64,000 nt of DNA from contig NZ_JABBFR010000011.1 in NCBI RefSeq assembly GCF_018494065.1, positions 58,243-122,242 of the forward strand, in the 5' to 3' direction. Shown here in pieces: positions 20,985 through 34,178 of the stretch. The notes under the pieces were generated by a model. It was not told the origin of the DNA and made no database searches. It saw nothing but the letters and a program-made list of their open reading frames with translations. Position 1 is the first letter of the stretch. Each line of letters begins with the position of its first letter. The position numbers were made by a program, and so were the translations under genes. This DNA comes from Rosenbergiella gaditana. GTDB lineage: Bacteria > Pseudomonadota > Gammaproteobacteria > Enterobacterales > Enterobacteriaceae.

Positions 20985-21997
20985 GGACGCCCTCCAGACG
21001 AAAGGGGTTGCTTGGTGGCCGATGGAGCCCGATCAGCAGGTGTTGTATTCGTAGATGGAGGTGTGATTGGCGCAGGTGTCGTCGCTGCTGGAGTCGGTAT
21101 TTGCGGCATCATCTGCTGTAAACGCTCATTAGCCACTTGGTTCACCTCTTGAGGGGTTGCCGATACGCCCGATTTATTATCATTGTTCCACAATAATAAT
21201 AGATAGCGTAAACGTTGCAAGTCCGCCGCAGGCCGTACTTCAATTACTGTCGTCGCTCGCTGTGTATCCGGTGTTACGGAGGCAACAACACCAACCGGAT
21301 ACCCCTCAGGGAAGCGTCCGCCCAAGCCTGACGTCACTAAGTCGTCCCCTACTTTCACATCTGCATTGCCCGTCAAATGTTCAAGCTGTAAATGCTCAGC
21401 ACACCCATTTCCGGTTGCAATCGCACGTAAATCATTACGCAGAACTTGAACAGGTAAGGCATGCGAACCATCACAGATCAGCAACACACGACTGGAGAAT
21501 TGGGCGACCGCAATCACCTGCCCAACGACGCCTTTATCGCTAATAACCGGCTGTCCTTCATACACGCCACTGCGGCTGCCTTTATCAATCACAACTTGAT
21601 GACTATAGGGGTCAGTTGCTTCCGAAATAACTTGGGTCACCATTTTATGTTCATCTTGGCGAAGTGGAGAACCAAGCAGTTCCCTTAAGCGAACATTCTC
21701 TTGTCGATATTGCCCTAATAGCAGTAACTGGCTGTTCTTCAGCCGGAGCTCTCGTTGGAGAACCTGGTTTTCTTGCTCGAGGGTTTGACGGGAGGTGAGT
21801 GCGTCTGCAGTACTATCGAGAAAACGACGAGGGCCATCAGCCATAAAGTAAAACGGACTGACTGAGGTGTCGAGATAATCACGTATCCCTCGAAAGGAGC
21901 TAACATGACTGTCCGTAATGATAACTGCTATAGCCGCCAATACAGCTAACACTAAGCGTATCTGCAGAGAAGAGCCTCTGCTAAAAATCGGCTTCAT
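20981..21997 (-). CDS. mreC: Rod shape-determining protein MreC
   Basis: Bitopic elongasome scaffold. One membrane helix (about residues 12-30, after [15 protein letters not shown]), a coiled coil around residues 65-110 ([17 protein letters not shown]), then two beta-barrel domains with [20 protein letters not shown], and a Pro/Thr/Ala-rich C-terminal tail of roughly 60 residues. The ATG at 21997 matches the E. coli start; an upstream start would add ten residues without support. 338 residues, slightly shorter than E. coli, the difference lying in the low-complexity tail. Confidence 0.94.
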   Translation of the reverse strand: MKPIFSRGSSLQIRLVLAVLAAIAVIITDSHVSSFRGIRDYLDTSVSPFYFMADGPRRFLDSTADALTSRQTLEQENQVLQRELRLKNSQLLLLGQYRQENVRLRELLGSPLRQDEHKMVTQVISEATDPYSHQVVIDKGSRSGVYEGQPVISDKGVVGQVIAVAQFSSRVLLICDGSHALPVQVLRNDLRAIATGNGCAEHLQLEHLTGNADVKVGDDLVTSGLGGRFPEGYPVGVVASVTPDTQRATTVIEVRPAADLQRLRYLLLLWNNDNKSGVSATPQEVNQVANERLQQMMPQIPTPAATTPAPITPPSTNTTPADRAPSATKQPLSSGGRP

Positions 21998-22118
21998 AAA
22001 ATCCTGCGCGTTTTTCACATAAAACAAGGGAGCGCGTTTCTATGCACTCCCCAAGGCCGGAAAGGTGATTCTGCTGAATAAAGCGTAGTGCAAGATCTCT
22101 TATTCAGCGAATAAACCG

Positions 22119-23799
<1,681 letters not shown>

Positions 23800-24252
23800 A
23801 TGGCTAATAAATTTCACATTTTGCTCCTTAACGGTCCAAACCTTAACTTATTGGGGACACGGGAGCCAGAAAAATATGGTCATGACACCTTAGAAGATAT
23901 CGTGTCATCACTGCAGATTCAGGCTCAGGATTTGAATGTGCAATTAAGTCATTACCAATCAAATGCGGAATCTGCGTTGATCGATCAAATTCATCTTGCC
24001 CGTGGCAAAGTGGATTACATCATCATCAATCCTGCGGCCTTCACGCACACAAGCGTAGCGATTCGTGATGCGTTTTTAGCGGTCAGCGTTCCCTTCATTG
24101 AAGTGCATCTCTCTAATGTGCATGCGCGTGAACCTTTCCGCCACCATTCATATCTTTCAGATATATCATCCGGCGTGATCTGCGGCCTCGGTGCTGACGG
24201 ATATCGTTGGGCTTTACATACAGCGGTAAAACGCTTGTTAAATTCAAATTAA
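23800..24252 (+). CDS. aroQ: Type II 3-dehydroquinate dehydratase
   Basis: Third step of the shikimate pathway: 3-dehydroquinate to 3-dehydroshikimate. The 150-residue protein shows the type II fold markers: [20 protein letters not shown] with the catalytic arginine and Tyr26, [18 protein letters not shown], and [18 protein letters not shown] with Glu101 and His103. AGGAG lies upstream of the ATG. It lies 20 bp before accB, so the three genes aroQ-accB-accC probably share read-through. Confidence 0.95.
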   Translation: MANKFHILLLNGPNLNLLGTREPEKYGHDTLEDIVSSLQIQAQDLNVQLSHYQSNAESALIDQIHLARGKVDYIIINPAAFTHTSVAIRDAFLAVSVPFIEVHLSNVHAREPFRHHSYLSDISSGVICGLGADGYRWALHTAVKRLLNSN

Positions 24253-24272
24253 TATAGAGTACGGAACCCACC

Positions 24273-24749
24273 ATGGATATTCGTAAGATTAAAAAACTAA
24301 TCGAACTGGTTGAAGAATCAGGCATTGCTGAGCTAGAAATTTCAGAAGGTGAAGAGTCAGTACGTATTAGTCGCTCACCCGCACATACCGGTTACCCGAT
24401 GATGCAACATGCTTATGCGGCTCCAATGCAACCTGCTCCAGCATTAGCTGCTGCAGTAGCCCCTGCCGCAACGGATGCCGCTGTTACGCCAGTCGCTGCT
24501 GCGTCTGAAGTAACAGGACACACGGTTCGCTCACCAATGGTCGGTACTTTCTATCGTACACCTAGCCCAGATGCTAAGCCTTACATCGAAGTTGGCCAAA
24601 AAGTTAACGTCGGTGATACCCTCTGCATCGTTGAAGCGATGAAGATGATGAACCAAATCGAAGCGGATAAAGCAGGTGTGGTGAAAGCGATCCTAATCGA
24701 GAGCGGCCAACCGGTGGAATTCGACGAGCCAATGGTCATCATCGAATAA
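24273..24749 (+). CDS. accB: Biotin carboxyl carrier protein of acetyl-CoA carboxylase
   Basis: Carries biotin between biotin carboxylase and the carboxyltransferase in the first step of fatty-acid synthesis. 158 residues: an N-terminal dimerisation segment ([20 protein letters not shown]), an Ala/Pro-rich linker (about residues 45-78) and the C-terminal biotinyl domain with the biotin-accepting lysine 124 in [10 protein letters not shown] and the protruding thumb region around residues 94-101. Ten bp before accC, in the standard accBC operon. In E. coli AccB represses this operon. Confidence 0.97.
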   Translation: MDIRKIKKLIELVEESGIAELEISEGEESVRISRSPAHTGYPMMQHAYAAPMQPAPALAAAVAPAATDAAVTPVAAASEVTGHTVRSPMVGTFYRTPSPDAKPYIEVGQKVNVGDTLCIVEAMKMMNQIEADKAGVVKAILIESGQPVEFDEPMVIIE

Positions 24750-24759
24750 CGAGGTCCCT

Positions 24760-26109
24760 ATGCTGGAAAAAATTGTTATCGCAAACCGCGGTGAAATTGC
24801 ACTGCGTATTTTACGTGCATGTAAAGAACTCGGTATCAAGACTGTGGCGGTTCACTCCACCGCTGACCGCGAGCTGAAGCACGTACTGATGGCTGACGAG
24901 ACAGTCTGTATTGGTCCAGCACCATCAGTAAAAAGCTATCTGAATATCCCTGCACTGATTTCTGCAGCTGAGATCACTGGCGCTGATGCTATTCACCCTG
25001 GCTATGGATTTTTATCTGAGAACGCCGACTTTGCTGAACAAGTAGAACGTTCAGGTTTTGTGTTTATTGGTCCTAAAGCTGAGACGATTCGCCTGATGGG
25101 TGACAAAGTATCAGCGATCAATGCCATGAAAAAAACCGGTGTTCCTTGTGTGCCAGGATCTGATGGCTCACTGGGCGACGATATGGATAAAAATCGCCAA
25201 ATTGCTAACCGTATTGGCTACCCAATTATCGTTAAAGCCTCAGGCGGCGGCGGCGGACGTGGTATGCGCGTCGTACGTAGCGATAAAGACTTAGAAACGT
25301 CCATCAAAATGACCCGTGCGGAAGCCAAAGCGGCTTTTAATAACGACATGGTCTACATGGAAAAATATCTTGAGAACCCTCGTCATATCGAGATCCAAGT
25401 TCTTGCCGATGGACAAGGCCAAGCCATCTACCTCGCGGAACGTGACTGTTCAATGCAGCGCCGTCACCAAAAGGTTGTTGAAGAAGCCCCTGCACCAGGG
25501 ATCACGCCAGAGTTACGTAAGTTTATCGGCGACCGCTGTGCAAAAGCGTGTATCGACATCAACTACCGCGGTGCGGGTACCTTTGAGTTTCTCTTTGAAA
25601 ACGGCGAGTTCTATTTCATCGAAATGAACACCCGTATTCAGGTAGAGCATCCAGTGACCGAAATGATCACCGGTGTCGATCTGATCAAAGAGCAACTGCG
25701 TATTGCGGCAGGGTTGCCTTTGAGCATCAAGCAAGAAGATGTTGAAGTGGTGGGTCATGCCATAGAGTGTCGTATCAATGCCGAAGACGCTAATACCTTT
25801 TTACCAAGCCCTGGTAAAATTACCCGTTTCCACTCTCCGGGTGGTTTTGGCGTTCGTTGGGAATCGCATATCTACTCTGGCTATACCGTTCCACCGCACT
25901 ACGACTCCATGATCGGTAAACTGATCACTTATGGAGAAACACGTGCGGTTGCGATTGCGCGGATGAAGAATGCCCTGGCAGAGTTGATCATCGACGGGAT
26001 TAAAACCAACGTTGATCTGCAGCTTCGCATTATGAACGATGAGAACTTCGAAGACGGTGGTACCAATATCCACTATTTAGAGAAGAAACTCGGTCTGCAA
26101 GAGAAGTAA
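24760..26109 (+). CDS. accC: Biotin carboxylase subunit of acetyl-CoA carboxylase
   Basis: ATP-dependent carboxylation of biotin on AccB. 449 residues, the family length: N-terminal biotin-carboxylase domain ([20 protein letters not shown]), ATP-grasp domain with the glycine loop [14 protein letters not shown] near residue 160, the conserved [16 protein letters not shown] active-site stretch near residue 285, and the C-terminal domain. Followed by a strong terminator. Confidence 0.97.
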   Translation: MLEKIVIANRGEIALRILRACKELGIKTVAVHSTADRELKHVLMADETVCIGPAPSVKSYLNIPALISAAEITGADAIHPGYGFLSENADFAEQVERSGFVFIGPKAETIRLMGDKVSAINAMKKTGVPCVPGSDGSLGDDMDKNRQIANRIGYPIIVKASGGGGGRGMRVVRSDKDLETSIKMTRAEAKAAFNNDMVYMEKYLENPRHIEIQVLADGQGQAIYLAERDCSMQRRHQKVVEEAPAPGITPELRKFIGDRCAKACIDINYRGAGTFEFLFENGEFYFIEMNTRIQVEHPVTEMITGVDLIKEQLRIAAGLPLSIKQEDVEVVGHAIECRINAEDANTFLPSPGKITRFHSPGGFGVRWESHIYSGYTVPPHYDSMIGKLITYGETRAVAIARMKNALAELIIDGIKTNVDLQLRIMNDENFEDGGTNIHYLEKKLGLQEK

Positions 26110-26129
26110 TTGCCTAGCAACCTTTTATT

Positions 26130-26153
26130 AAGGCCGGTCTGACCGGCCTTTTT
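26130..26153 (+). terminator. accBC terminator
   Basis: GC-rich self-complementary stem (GGCCGGTC, 26132-26139, with 26141-26148) followed by TTTTTC. An intrinsic terminator between accC and yhdT. Confidence 0.9.
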
Positions 26154-26177
26154 CTTTGGTCTACAGTGAGGGCAAAG

Positions 26178-26408
26178 ATGGATCCTCGTTTTGTACAAGC
26201 ACATAAAGAAGCACGCTGGTCTCTCTTTTTAAGTGTAGGTTGGGTCGTCGTGTGGATCACTACCGCCTACGCTGGCGGCCAGGAATTAGGTATTTTCGGC
26301 TTCCCACGCTGGTTTGAATGGTCATGTTTGTTTGCTCCGGCATTATTTATCTTCCTCTGCTGGATGATGGTTCGATATCTCTTTGCAGACCTTCCCTTAG
26401 AGGACTAA
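26178..26408 (+). CDS. yhdT: Small membrane protein YhdT (DUF997)
   Basis: 76-residue protein of unknown function with two membrane helices (about residues 14-33 and 45-66), conserved next to panF. It begins MDPRFVQAHKEARWS, like E. coli YhdT, and ends ADLPLED. The ATG at 26178 has GAGGG upstream; the in-frame GTG at 26166 overlaps that site. It ends four bases before panF, so the two are cotranscribed; a helper role for PanF has been suggested only from this linkage. Confidence 0.9.
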   Translation: MDPRFVQAHKEARWSLFLSVGWVVVWITTAYAGGQELGIFGFPRWFEWSCLFAPALFIFLCWMMVRYLFADLPLED

Positions 26409-26412
26409 ACCA

Positions 26413-27861
26413 ATGAACACGCATGTGCTCATTCCCTTGATGGTCTATCTACTGCTGGTCGTCATGATTTCTATCGTGGCCATGGTGCAGCAGAAGCGTG
26501 CTAAAGGTCCTTTCCTCACGGAATATTTTCTGGGTGGACGGACAATGAGTGGTTTCCTACTCGCCATGACATTAACCACCGCCTATATCAGCGCCAGTTC
26601 ATTTATTGGTGGCCCTGGAGCCGCCTATCAATATGGGTTAGGTTGGGTAATGATTGCAATGGCTCAAGTACCCACGGTATGGCTTTCTCTGGGCGTTTTA
26701 GGGAAGAAATTTGCCATCCTCGCCAGGCGATATCAAGCGATTACACTTAACGACATGTTATATGCCCATTACCGCAGCCAGTGGGTAGTCTGGATAGCCA
26801 GTATCACACTATTAGTCGCGTTTATTGCGGTGATGACGGTACAATTTATCGGTGGCGCACGGTTATTGGAAACCGTAGTCGGTATCCCCTATACCCAAGG
26901 GCTATTAATCTTTGGGGCGATTATTGCGTTGTACACCTCATTAGGCGGCTTTAGAGCAAGTGTTCTCAATGATGTCTTGCAAGGTGTGGTGATGTTGGTC
27001 GGGACTTTTCTGCTGCTTTATGCCGTGATTCATGCTGCAGGCGGTACGGCACAAGCCGTGCACCAACTTAAGCTCATTAATCCACAATTAATTGAATTAC
27101 GCGGTGCGGGGAATATTATTACGCCCAGTCTTATTATTTCTTTTACTGTATTGGTCTGCTTCGGTGTGCTCGGCTTACCCAATACAGCGATACGTTCTAT
27201 CTCCTATAAAGATAGCCGCTCACTGCATCGCGGTATCTTGTTAGGGACTGCGCTATTGACCGTCTTAATGCTCGGAATGCATCTCTCCGGCGCACTAGGG
27301 CGGGTAATTTTGCCTAATCTCACCGTTCCCGATCAAGTGATCCCCACACTAATGATGAAAGTGCTACCGCCTTTTGCTGCAGGAATCTTTCTCGCCGCAC
27401 CAATGGCGGCCATGATGTCGAATATCAATGCCCACCTTCTGCAAGCGTCGGCAACTTTGGTAAAGGATCTCTATTTACGACTGCGCCCGGCTGCGGCAAC
27501 GCAAGAGAAGCATCTGCGTCGCCTCTCCGTTAGCTTTACCTTTGTGTTGGCCGTCGCGGTGATCCTTGCGGCGTGGCATCCACCACAAATGATTATTTGG
27601 CTAAACTTACTCGCCTTCGGTGCGTTAGAAGCCGTATTCTTATGGCCGTTGGTGTTAGGACTTTACTGGCGTAATGCTAACGCCTATGGTGCAATAAGTG
27701 GCATGTTGGTCGGTGCCGTGCTTTATAGCCTTCTCGCCAGTTTTTCAATACGCCTTGTAGGCTTACACCCCATCGTTCCAGCGTTAATCGCGAGTTTCCT
27801 CGCTTTTGTTGTCGGGAACCGTGTGGGACAGCAGGTCATCCCTGCCACCCCTAATCAATAA
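26413..27861 (+). CDS. panF: Sodium/pantothenate symporter PanF
   Basis: Sodium-coupled uptake of pantothenate, the precursor of coenzyme A. The 482-residue protein belongs to the sodium:solute symporter family with about 12-13 hydrophobic segments; the family motifs [20 protein letters not shown] and the [20 protein letters not shown] equivalent ([13 protein letters not shown]) are present. It is followed by prmA after 10 bp. Length matches E. coli PanF (about 483). Confidence 0.94.
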   Translation: MNTHVLIPLMVYLLLVVMISIVAMVQQKRAKGPFLTEYFLGGRTMSGFLLAMTLTTAYISASSFIGGPGAAYQYGLGWVMIAMAQVPTVWLSLGVLGKKFAILARRYQAITLNDMLYAHYRSQWVVWIASITLLVAFIAVMTVQFIGGARLLETVVGIPYTQGLLIFGAIIALYTSLGGFRASVLNDVLQGVVMLVGTFLLLYAVIHAAGGTAQAVHQLKLINPQLIELRGAGNIITPSLIISFTVLVCFGVLGLPNTAIRSISYKDSRSLHRGILLGTALLTVLMLGMHLSGALGRVILPNLTVPDQVIPTLMMKVLPPFAAGIFLAAPMAAMMSNINAHLLQASATLVKDLYLRLRPAAATQEKHLRRLSVSFTFVLAVAVILAAWHPPQMIIWLNLLAFGALEAVFLWPLVLGLYWRNANAYGAISGMLVGAVLYSLLASFSIRLVGLHPIVPALIASFLAFVVGNRVGQQVIPATPNQ

Positions 27862-27871
27862 TGGAAATGCT

Positions 27872-28762
27872 ATGCCCTGGATTCAAATTAAGATAAATAC
27901 CTCTGGAAGCCATGCGGAACAACTCGCGGAGGCCTTGGAGGAGACAGGTGCCGTGTCTGTCACCTTTCAAGATACTCATGATAATCCGGTCTATGAACCT
28001 CTACCAGGTGAGACACGCCTCTGGGGAGATACCGACATTATTGGCCTGTTCGATGCTGAAACCAATATGTCAACGGTCGTTAAGATGATGGCAGCCCACC
28101 CACTGTTAGGTGAAGATTTCCATCACAAAATAGAACAGATCGAAGATAAAGATTGGGAACGTGAATGGATGGACAACTTCCATCCAATGCGCTTCGGTAA
28201 GCGTCTGTGGATTTGCCCAAGCTGGCGCGATGTACCCGATGTAAACGCGGTGAATGTCATGCTTGATCCTGGGCTAGCCTTTGGAACCGGCACTCATCCA
28301 ACGACCTCACTGTGCTTAACTTGGTTAGATGGATTGGATCTTGAAGGAAAGACAGTGATCGATTTCGGCTGTGGTTCTGGGATCTTAGCGATCGCCGCCC
28401 TAAAATTAGGGGCTTCACGTGCTATCGGTATTGATATCGATCCTCAAGCCATTCAAGCAAGCCGTGATAACGCCGAACGCAATGGCGTTGCAGAGAAACT
28501 CGAACTCTATTTGCCCCATGAGCAACCAGAAAATCTTCATGCTGATGTGGTCGTCGCCAATATTCTTGCAGGGCCCTTACGCGAACTCGCACCGTTAATC
28601 CGAGTGCTACCAGTAGCCGGGGGGGAACTCGGTTTATCCGGTATCTTAGCGAGCCAAGCAGAAAGTGTTTGCGAAGCCTACGCACAACATTTCGTGTTAG
28701 ACCCGGTCGCCGAGAAAGAAGAGTGGTGTCGTATTACCGGTAAGCGCCGTCATACGCCGTAA
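27872..28762 (+). CDS. prmA: Ribosomal protein L11 methyltransferase
   Basis: Trimethylates ribosomal protein L11 with S-adenosylmethionine. 296 residues: N-terminal L11-recognition domain ([18 protein letters not shown]) and a C-terminal Rossmann methyltransferase domain with motif [20 protein letters not shown] and [17 protein letters not shown]. The start at 27872 matches the E. coli protein; an upstream start inside panF is unsupported. Last gene before a 724-bp non-coding interval. Confidence 0.95.
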   Translation: MPWIQIKINTSGSHAEQLAEALEETGAVSVTFQDTHDNPVYEPLPGETRLWGDTDIIGLFDAETNMSTVVKMMAAHPLLGEDFHHKIEQIEDKDWEREWMDNFHPMRFGKRLWICPSWRDVPDVNAVNVMLDPGLAFGTGTHPTTSLCLTWLDGLDLEGKTVIDFGCGSGILAIAALKLGASRAIGIDIDPQAIQASRDNAERNGVAEKLELYLPHEQPENLHADVVVANILAGPLRELAPLIRVLPVAGGELGLSGILASQAESVCEAYAQHFVLDPVAEKEEWCRITGKRRHTP

Positions 28763-29419
28763 GCCTAATGTGCTATAGGGCAACCAGCTTACCTAAAGTT
28801 TGCTGATATTATCGCAGCACGCATTATAAGTGCTGCGATAATACAGGCAGAGAGATGAAAAATTTTATCCCGTTATACTCCCTTAAAAGGTCTCTTTTTT
28901 ACACAGAGAAACTGAGAGTCACTTAGCCGTTTAATCATACTTTTGACATGGACAATAAATAAAAAAGTGTTACTTGAGGTGATTGACCAAGTCCCCAGGG
29001 CATAAGTATCAAGCGAAATCATTCAGTCAAACCATAGGTATTACCTGATTATCTTCTACCTCCAAGCGCTGTTATCAATTCAACGGTTCACTCATTACCC
29101 CACCCTGTACTGAAAGGGTCTTTGGCGCGTGATAACAGAGAGTGTTAACTTCCCGTGCAACAATTCGCGAGCGTCAACTCACTGCTCAGCATGACCATAA
29201 TCGCCCTATTAACCGTTGAATAGACGGATGGCACTGCAAATCATGGCGTAATCGGTAAGGGTGGCATAACTTTTTGAACGCCTGTTACCCCCCCTTAGTA
29301 GCAATATTTAAATCAAAAATAATAATATAAGCCATTGTTTAATATAACTATTAACCATATTAGCCTAGGGCAGAATAAAACAAAAAAAGGCTTTAAAACA
29401 AATTGTTCAAAGTTTGGCC
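28763..29419. other. prmA-dusB intergenic region, no gene seen
   Basis: About 650 bases between prmA and the dusB-fis promoter. Apart from the inverted repeat at 28807-28843 I see no ORF above about 25 codons and no RNA gene. The part from about 29300 is very AT-rich, as expected of the Fis/IHF-bound region upstream of the fis promoter in E. coli. Confidence 0.5.
28807..28843. repeat. Perfect 14-bp inverted repeat after prmA
   Basis: 28807-28820 (TATTATCGCAGCAC) is the exact reverse complement of 28830-28843, with a nine-base loop. No T-run follows on either side, so it is not a textbook terminator; it could stabilise the panF-prmA mRNA end or be a remnant of a small repeat. Confidence 0.8.
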
Positions 29420-29455
29420 TTTCATCTTCTAGAAAAAATGCGTAATATACGCCGC
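29420..29455 (+). promoter_or_regulatory. dusB-fis promoter
   Basis: -35 TTTCAT (29420-29425), 17-bp spacer, -10 TAATAT (29443-29448), followed by the GC-rich discriminator ACGCCGCC. This is the conserved enterobacterial fis promoter layout, and the surrounding bases closely resemble the E. coli sequence as I recall it. The GC-rich discriminator is the basis for stringent control of this promoter in E. coli. It lies about 30 bases before the dusB ATG. Confidence 0.85.
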
Positions 29456-29486
29456 CTTGCGAACATTTAAGGCCACTTTCTACCCT

Positions 29487-30452
29487 ATGCGCATTGGACA
29501 ATACCAGCTTCGAAATCGCCTGATTGCCGCGCCGATGGCCGGAATTACTGATCGTCCTTTTCGTACGCTTTGTTATGAAAATGGTGCTGGATTGACCGTG
29601 TCAGAGATGTTGTCGTCGAACCCACAGGTGTGGGCAAGTGATAAATCTCGACTACGTATGGTACATAGTGACGAGCCGGGTATCCGCTCGGTACAGATAG
29701 CAGGGTGTGATCCTGATGAGATGGCTGCAGCAGCAAGAATCAATGTTGATTCTGGCGCACAAGTTATTGATATCAATATGGGTTGCCCGGCCAAAAAAGT
29801 TAATCGTAAGATGGCAGGCTCTGCCTTACTCCAACATCCTGATATTGTAGAATCCATTCTACGTGCCGTGGTGAATGGTGTTGACGTGCCTGTCACGCTA
29901 AAAATTCGTACCGGATGGGATACTGATAATCGCAATTGTGTTGAAATTGCCCAATTGGCTGAACGCTGTGGTATTCAAGCATTAACCATTCATGGTCGGA
30001 CTCGTGCCTGCTTGTTTAATGGGGAAGCGGAATACGACAGTATTCGGACAGTTAAGCAGAATGTTTCTATTCCCGTTATTGCGAATGGAGACATCACTGA
30101 CCCGCATAAAGCCAGAGCAGTATTGGACTACACTGGAGCTGATGCTCTAATGATAGGCCGTGCTGCTCAGGGAAGACCATGGATCTTCCGGGAAATCCAG
30201 CATTACCTGGACACAGGGGAGCTACTTGCACCGAAGCCACTCGTTGAGGTGAAGTCAATGCTAATCGGACATATACGGGAGTTGCACGGCTTTTATGGCC
30301 ATGCCAAGGGATACCGTATTGCCCGCAAACATGTCTCTTGGTACTTACAAGAACATGCTCCTGATGACCAGTTTCGGCGCTCATTCAACGCTATAGAGGA
30401 TGCCAGTGAACAACTGGAAGCGTTGGAAGCATACTTCGAAAACCTGGCGTAA
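29487..30452 (+). CDS. dusB: tRNA-dihydrouridine synthase B
   Basis: FMN enzyme that reduces uridine to dihydrouridine at position 17 of tRNAs. 321 residues: TIM-barrel N-terminal domain ([20 protein letters not shown]), catalytic Cys100 in [19 protein letters not shown], phosphate-binding [18 protein letters not shown] and a C-terminal helical tRNA-binding domain. The ATG at 29487 matches E. coli; an upstream start would fall at the transcription start region. Cotranscribed with fis, 25 bp downstream. Confidence 0.96.
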   Translation: MRIGQYQLRNRLIAAPMAGITDRPFRTLCYENGAGLTVSEMLSSNPQVWASDKSRLRMVHSDEPGIRSVQIAGCDPDEMAAAARINVDSGAQVIDINMGCPAKKVNRKMAGSALLQHPDIVESILRAVVNGVDVPVTLKIRTGWDTDNRNCVEIAQLAERCGIQALTIHGRTRACLFNGEAEYDSIRTVKQNVSIPVIANGDITDPHKARAVLDYTGADALMIGRAAQGRPWIFREIQHYLDTGELLAPKPLVEVKSMLIGHIRELHGFYGHAKGYRIARKHVSWYLQEHAPDDQFRRSFNAIEDASEQLEALEAYFENLA

Positions 30453-30477
30453 ACGAAAAAAAAGAGCTCAAAGAACT

Positions 30478-30774
30478 ATGTTCGAACAACGCGTAAATTC
30501 TGACGTACTGACCGTTTCAACTGTTAACTCACAAGACCAAGTCACCCAAAAACCATTGCGTGATAATGTAAAACAAGCTTTGAAAAACTACTTTTCACAG
30601 TTAAATGGTCAAGATGTTAATGAACTCTATGAACTGGTCCTGGCTGAAGTAGAACAGCCCCTGTTGGACATGGTAATGCAGTACACCCGTGGTAACCAGA
30701 CTCGTGCAGCACTGATGATGGGCATCAACCGTGGTACCCTGCGCAAGAAATTGAAAAAATACGGCATGAACTAA
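30478..30774 (+). CDS. fis: Nucleoid protein Fis
   Basis: 98-residue DNA-bending nucleoid protein that activates rRNA promoters and stimulates site-specific recombination. The N-terminal beta-hairpin arm ([20 protein letters not shown]), helices A/B for dimerisation and the C-terminal helix-turn-helix ([20 protein letters not shown]) are all recognisable, and length equals that of E. coli Fis. An in-frame start inside dusB is an artefact. Expression is driven by the dusB promoter. Confidence 0.98.
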   Translation: MFEQRVNSDVLTVSTVNSQDQVTQKPLRDNVKQALKNYFSQLNGQDVNELYELVLAEVEQPLLDMVMQYTRGNQTRAALMMGINRGTLRKKLKKYGMN

Positions 30775-30799
30775 TCTTCATTCGTAACTGATTCAAAAG

Positions 30800-30835
30800 A
30801 AAGGCATTATTCTTAATTGAGTAGTGCCTTTTTTT
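30800..30835 (+). terminator. dusB-fis terminator
   Basis: A 13-bp stem with two G-U pairs (30800-30812 with 30819-30831), six-base loop, followed by a T-run to 30835. Confidence 0.88.
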
Positions 30836-31231
30836 ATGGGGGTGACTTTAGGGTATTTTGTAACGTCCTCACTAACACTCAAACATCCTCTAACCTACTC
30901 ATTATCTCCTTCCCCTTTGTATTTATCTTCGGTGCTCGATAACGTCCTTAGCGACAAGGACGATCAACGTCAGCAAAGGCAATGCCTAAAGGGTATTGGA
31001 TAGCACGCTGTAGCTAAGGAGGCAGGTAATTAAGATGATTGAGCGGCATTGTGACAATAATCGTCTTTTAACCTGTAAGTGTTTTATAATAGGTAATTAT
31101 TATGCAGAATAAGACCATCATGGTTATCCCTTTTTCTCGATAACCCTCGCATTATTTCTTTCTTAGTGTTCCGCTTTTCGCTACTGAACCGCGTGTTCGC
31201 TCAGGATTGCCTTTTATATCTAGGACAGTGA
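30836..31231. other. fis-hsdM junction region, probable hsd promoter
   Basis: About 400 bases with no credible gene. In E. coli the gene yhdJ follows fis; here the type I restriction locus begins. A TATAAT at 31085-31090 without a good -35 may be the hsdM promoter. The bases around 30925-31000 are less AT-rich than the rest. I found no att-like direct repeat or integrase that would explain the insertion. Confidence 0.4.
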
Positions 31232-32784
31232 ATGACAAGTCGACAACAACGTGCTGAGTTACATCGTCAAATTTGGGCCATTGCGAACGACGTTCGTGGG
31301 GCCGTCGATGGATGGGATTTCAAACAATACGTACTCGGCGCATTGTTCTACCGCTTTATCAGCGAAAACTTTTCCCATCATATCGAAGGTGGCGACGACA
31401 GTATTGACTACGCGACGCTCGATGATTCGGTCATTACCGATGATATTAAAGACGATGCGATTAGAACCAAGGGCTATTTTATCTATCCAAGCCAACTGTT
31501 CTGCAATGTGGCGGCGAAAGCCAAAACTAACGAGCGTTTAAACGCCGATTTAAACAGTATTTTTGTGGCAATCGAAAGCTCTGCAATGGGGTATCCCTCT
31601 GAGCCCGATATTAAAGGGCTGTTTGCTGATTTCGATACCACCAGCAACCGTTTAGGGAGTACGGTTAAAGATAAGAATAGCCGCTTATCTGCTGTCTTAA
31701 AAGGGGTTGAAAAATTAAACCTGGGTAATTTCGATGCGCATCAAATAGACCTGTTTGGCGATGCCTATGAATTTTTGATTTCCAACTATGCAGCCAATGC
31801 GGGGAAATCGGGCGGTGAGTTCTTTACTCCTCAACACGTCTCGAAATTAATTGCGCAGCTTGCAATGCACGGTCAGACCGAAGTGAATAAAATCTACGAC
31901 CCGGCAGCCGGCTCAGGCTCATTGCTGCTGCAAGCGAAAAGACATTTTGATGACCATATCATTCAAGATGGTTTCTGGGGGCAAGAGATTAACCATACGA
32001 CCTTTAACCTTGCGCGGATGAATATGTTTTTGCATAACATCAACTACGACAAGTTTAACATCACGCTGGGTAATACCCTGACCCACCCAGAATTCAAGGA
32101 TGATAAGCCGTTTGATGCGATTGTCTCTAACCCACCGTATTCAGTGAAATGGAAGGGTAGCGATGATCCTACGTTAATTAACGATGACCGTTTCGCGCCT
32201 GCCGGTGTGCTGGCACCTAAATCAAAGGCTGATTTCGCATTTGTGCTTCATGCCCTCAATTACCTATCCGCCAAAGGCCGTGCCGCCATCGTCTGTTTCC
32301 CAGGCATCTTTTATCGTGGTGGGGCTGAGCAGAAAATCCGTCAATACTTAGTCGATAATAACTATGTTGAGACCGTGATTTCTCTGGCCCCGAATCTTTT
32401 TTTTGGGACGAGTATTGCCGTTAATATTCTGGTGCTGTCCAAGCATAAAACGGAAACCAGTGTGCAGTTTATCGATGCCAGCGCACTGTTTAAGAAAGAA
32501 ACCAATAATAATATTCTGACCGATGAACATATTGAGCAGATTATGCAGGTTTTCGAGAGTAAGGCAGATACTGAACACTTTGCTCAATCTGTGCCGATGA
32601 ATGCCATTGCCGCCAATGACTACAACCTCTCTGTCAGTAGCTATGTGGAAGCGAAAGACACTCGTGAAGTGATTGATATCACTGTACTCAATGCAGAACT
32701 GAAAACCACTGTCAGTAAAATTGAGCAGTTACGCAAAGATATCGATGCTATTGTTGCAGAGATTGAAGGTGCTGAGGTGCAGGC

Positions 32785-32788
<4 letters not shown>
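31232..32788 (+). CDS. hsdM: Type I restriction-modification methyltransferase HsdM (type IC)
   Basis: Modification subunit: adenine-N6 methylation of the host's recognition sites, acting as an M2S complex. The 518-residue protein resembles M.EcoR124I over its whole length, from [20 protein letters not shown] to the C-terminal helices. AdoMet motif [15 protein letters not shown] lies near residue 223 and catalytic motif [11 protein letters not shown] near residue 301. The N-terminal helical domain and [14 protein letters not shown] are typical of HsdM. Its stop overlaps the hsdS start by four bases (ATGA), so M and S are translationally coupled, in the order hsdM-hsdS-hsdR used by EcoR124I. 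Confidence 0.96.
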
Positions 32789-34056
<1,268 letters not shown>

Positions 34057-34063
34057 TCGATCA

Positions 34064-34103
34064 TGATAATGCCCGCATCACTTTTATTGACGGGCGATAA
34101 TCA
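34064..34103. repeat. Imperfect hairpin between hsdS and hsdR
   Basis: TGAT...GCCCG (34064-34075) can pair with CGGGC...ATCA (34091-34103), in the 122-bp gap separating the coupled hsdM-hsdS pair from hsdR. No T-run follows. It may reduce or delay hsdR expression, but this is inference. Confidence 0.4.
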
Positions 34104-34178
34104 TTAAACATAATTTGCCGGTAGCTTTGTGTCACATTGTCCTCTACCGGCCACCCCTACAAGCCGATAGGATGTGCT

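Noticed and set aside
28855..28926. Short ORF (23 codons) starting MKNFIPLYSLKRS after the prmA inverted repeat
   Set aside because: Has a G-rich stretch upstream but is very short, with no sign of conservation or function that can be judged here.
31102..31143. 13-codon ORF upstream of hsdM as a leader peptide
   Set aside because: No run of regulatory codons and no attenuator hairpin next to it; likely chance.
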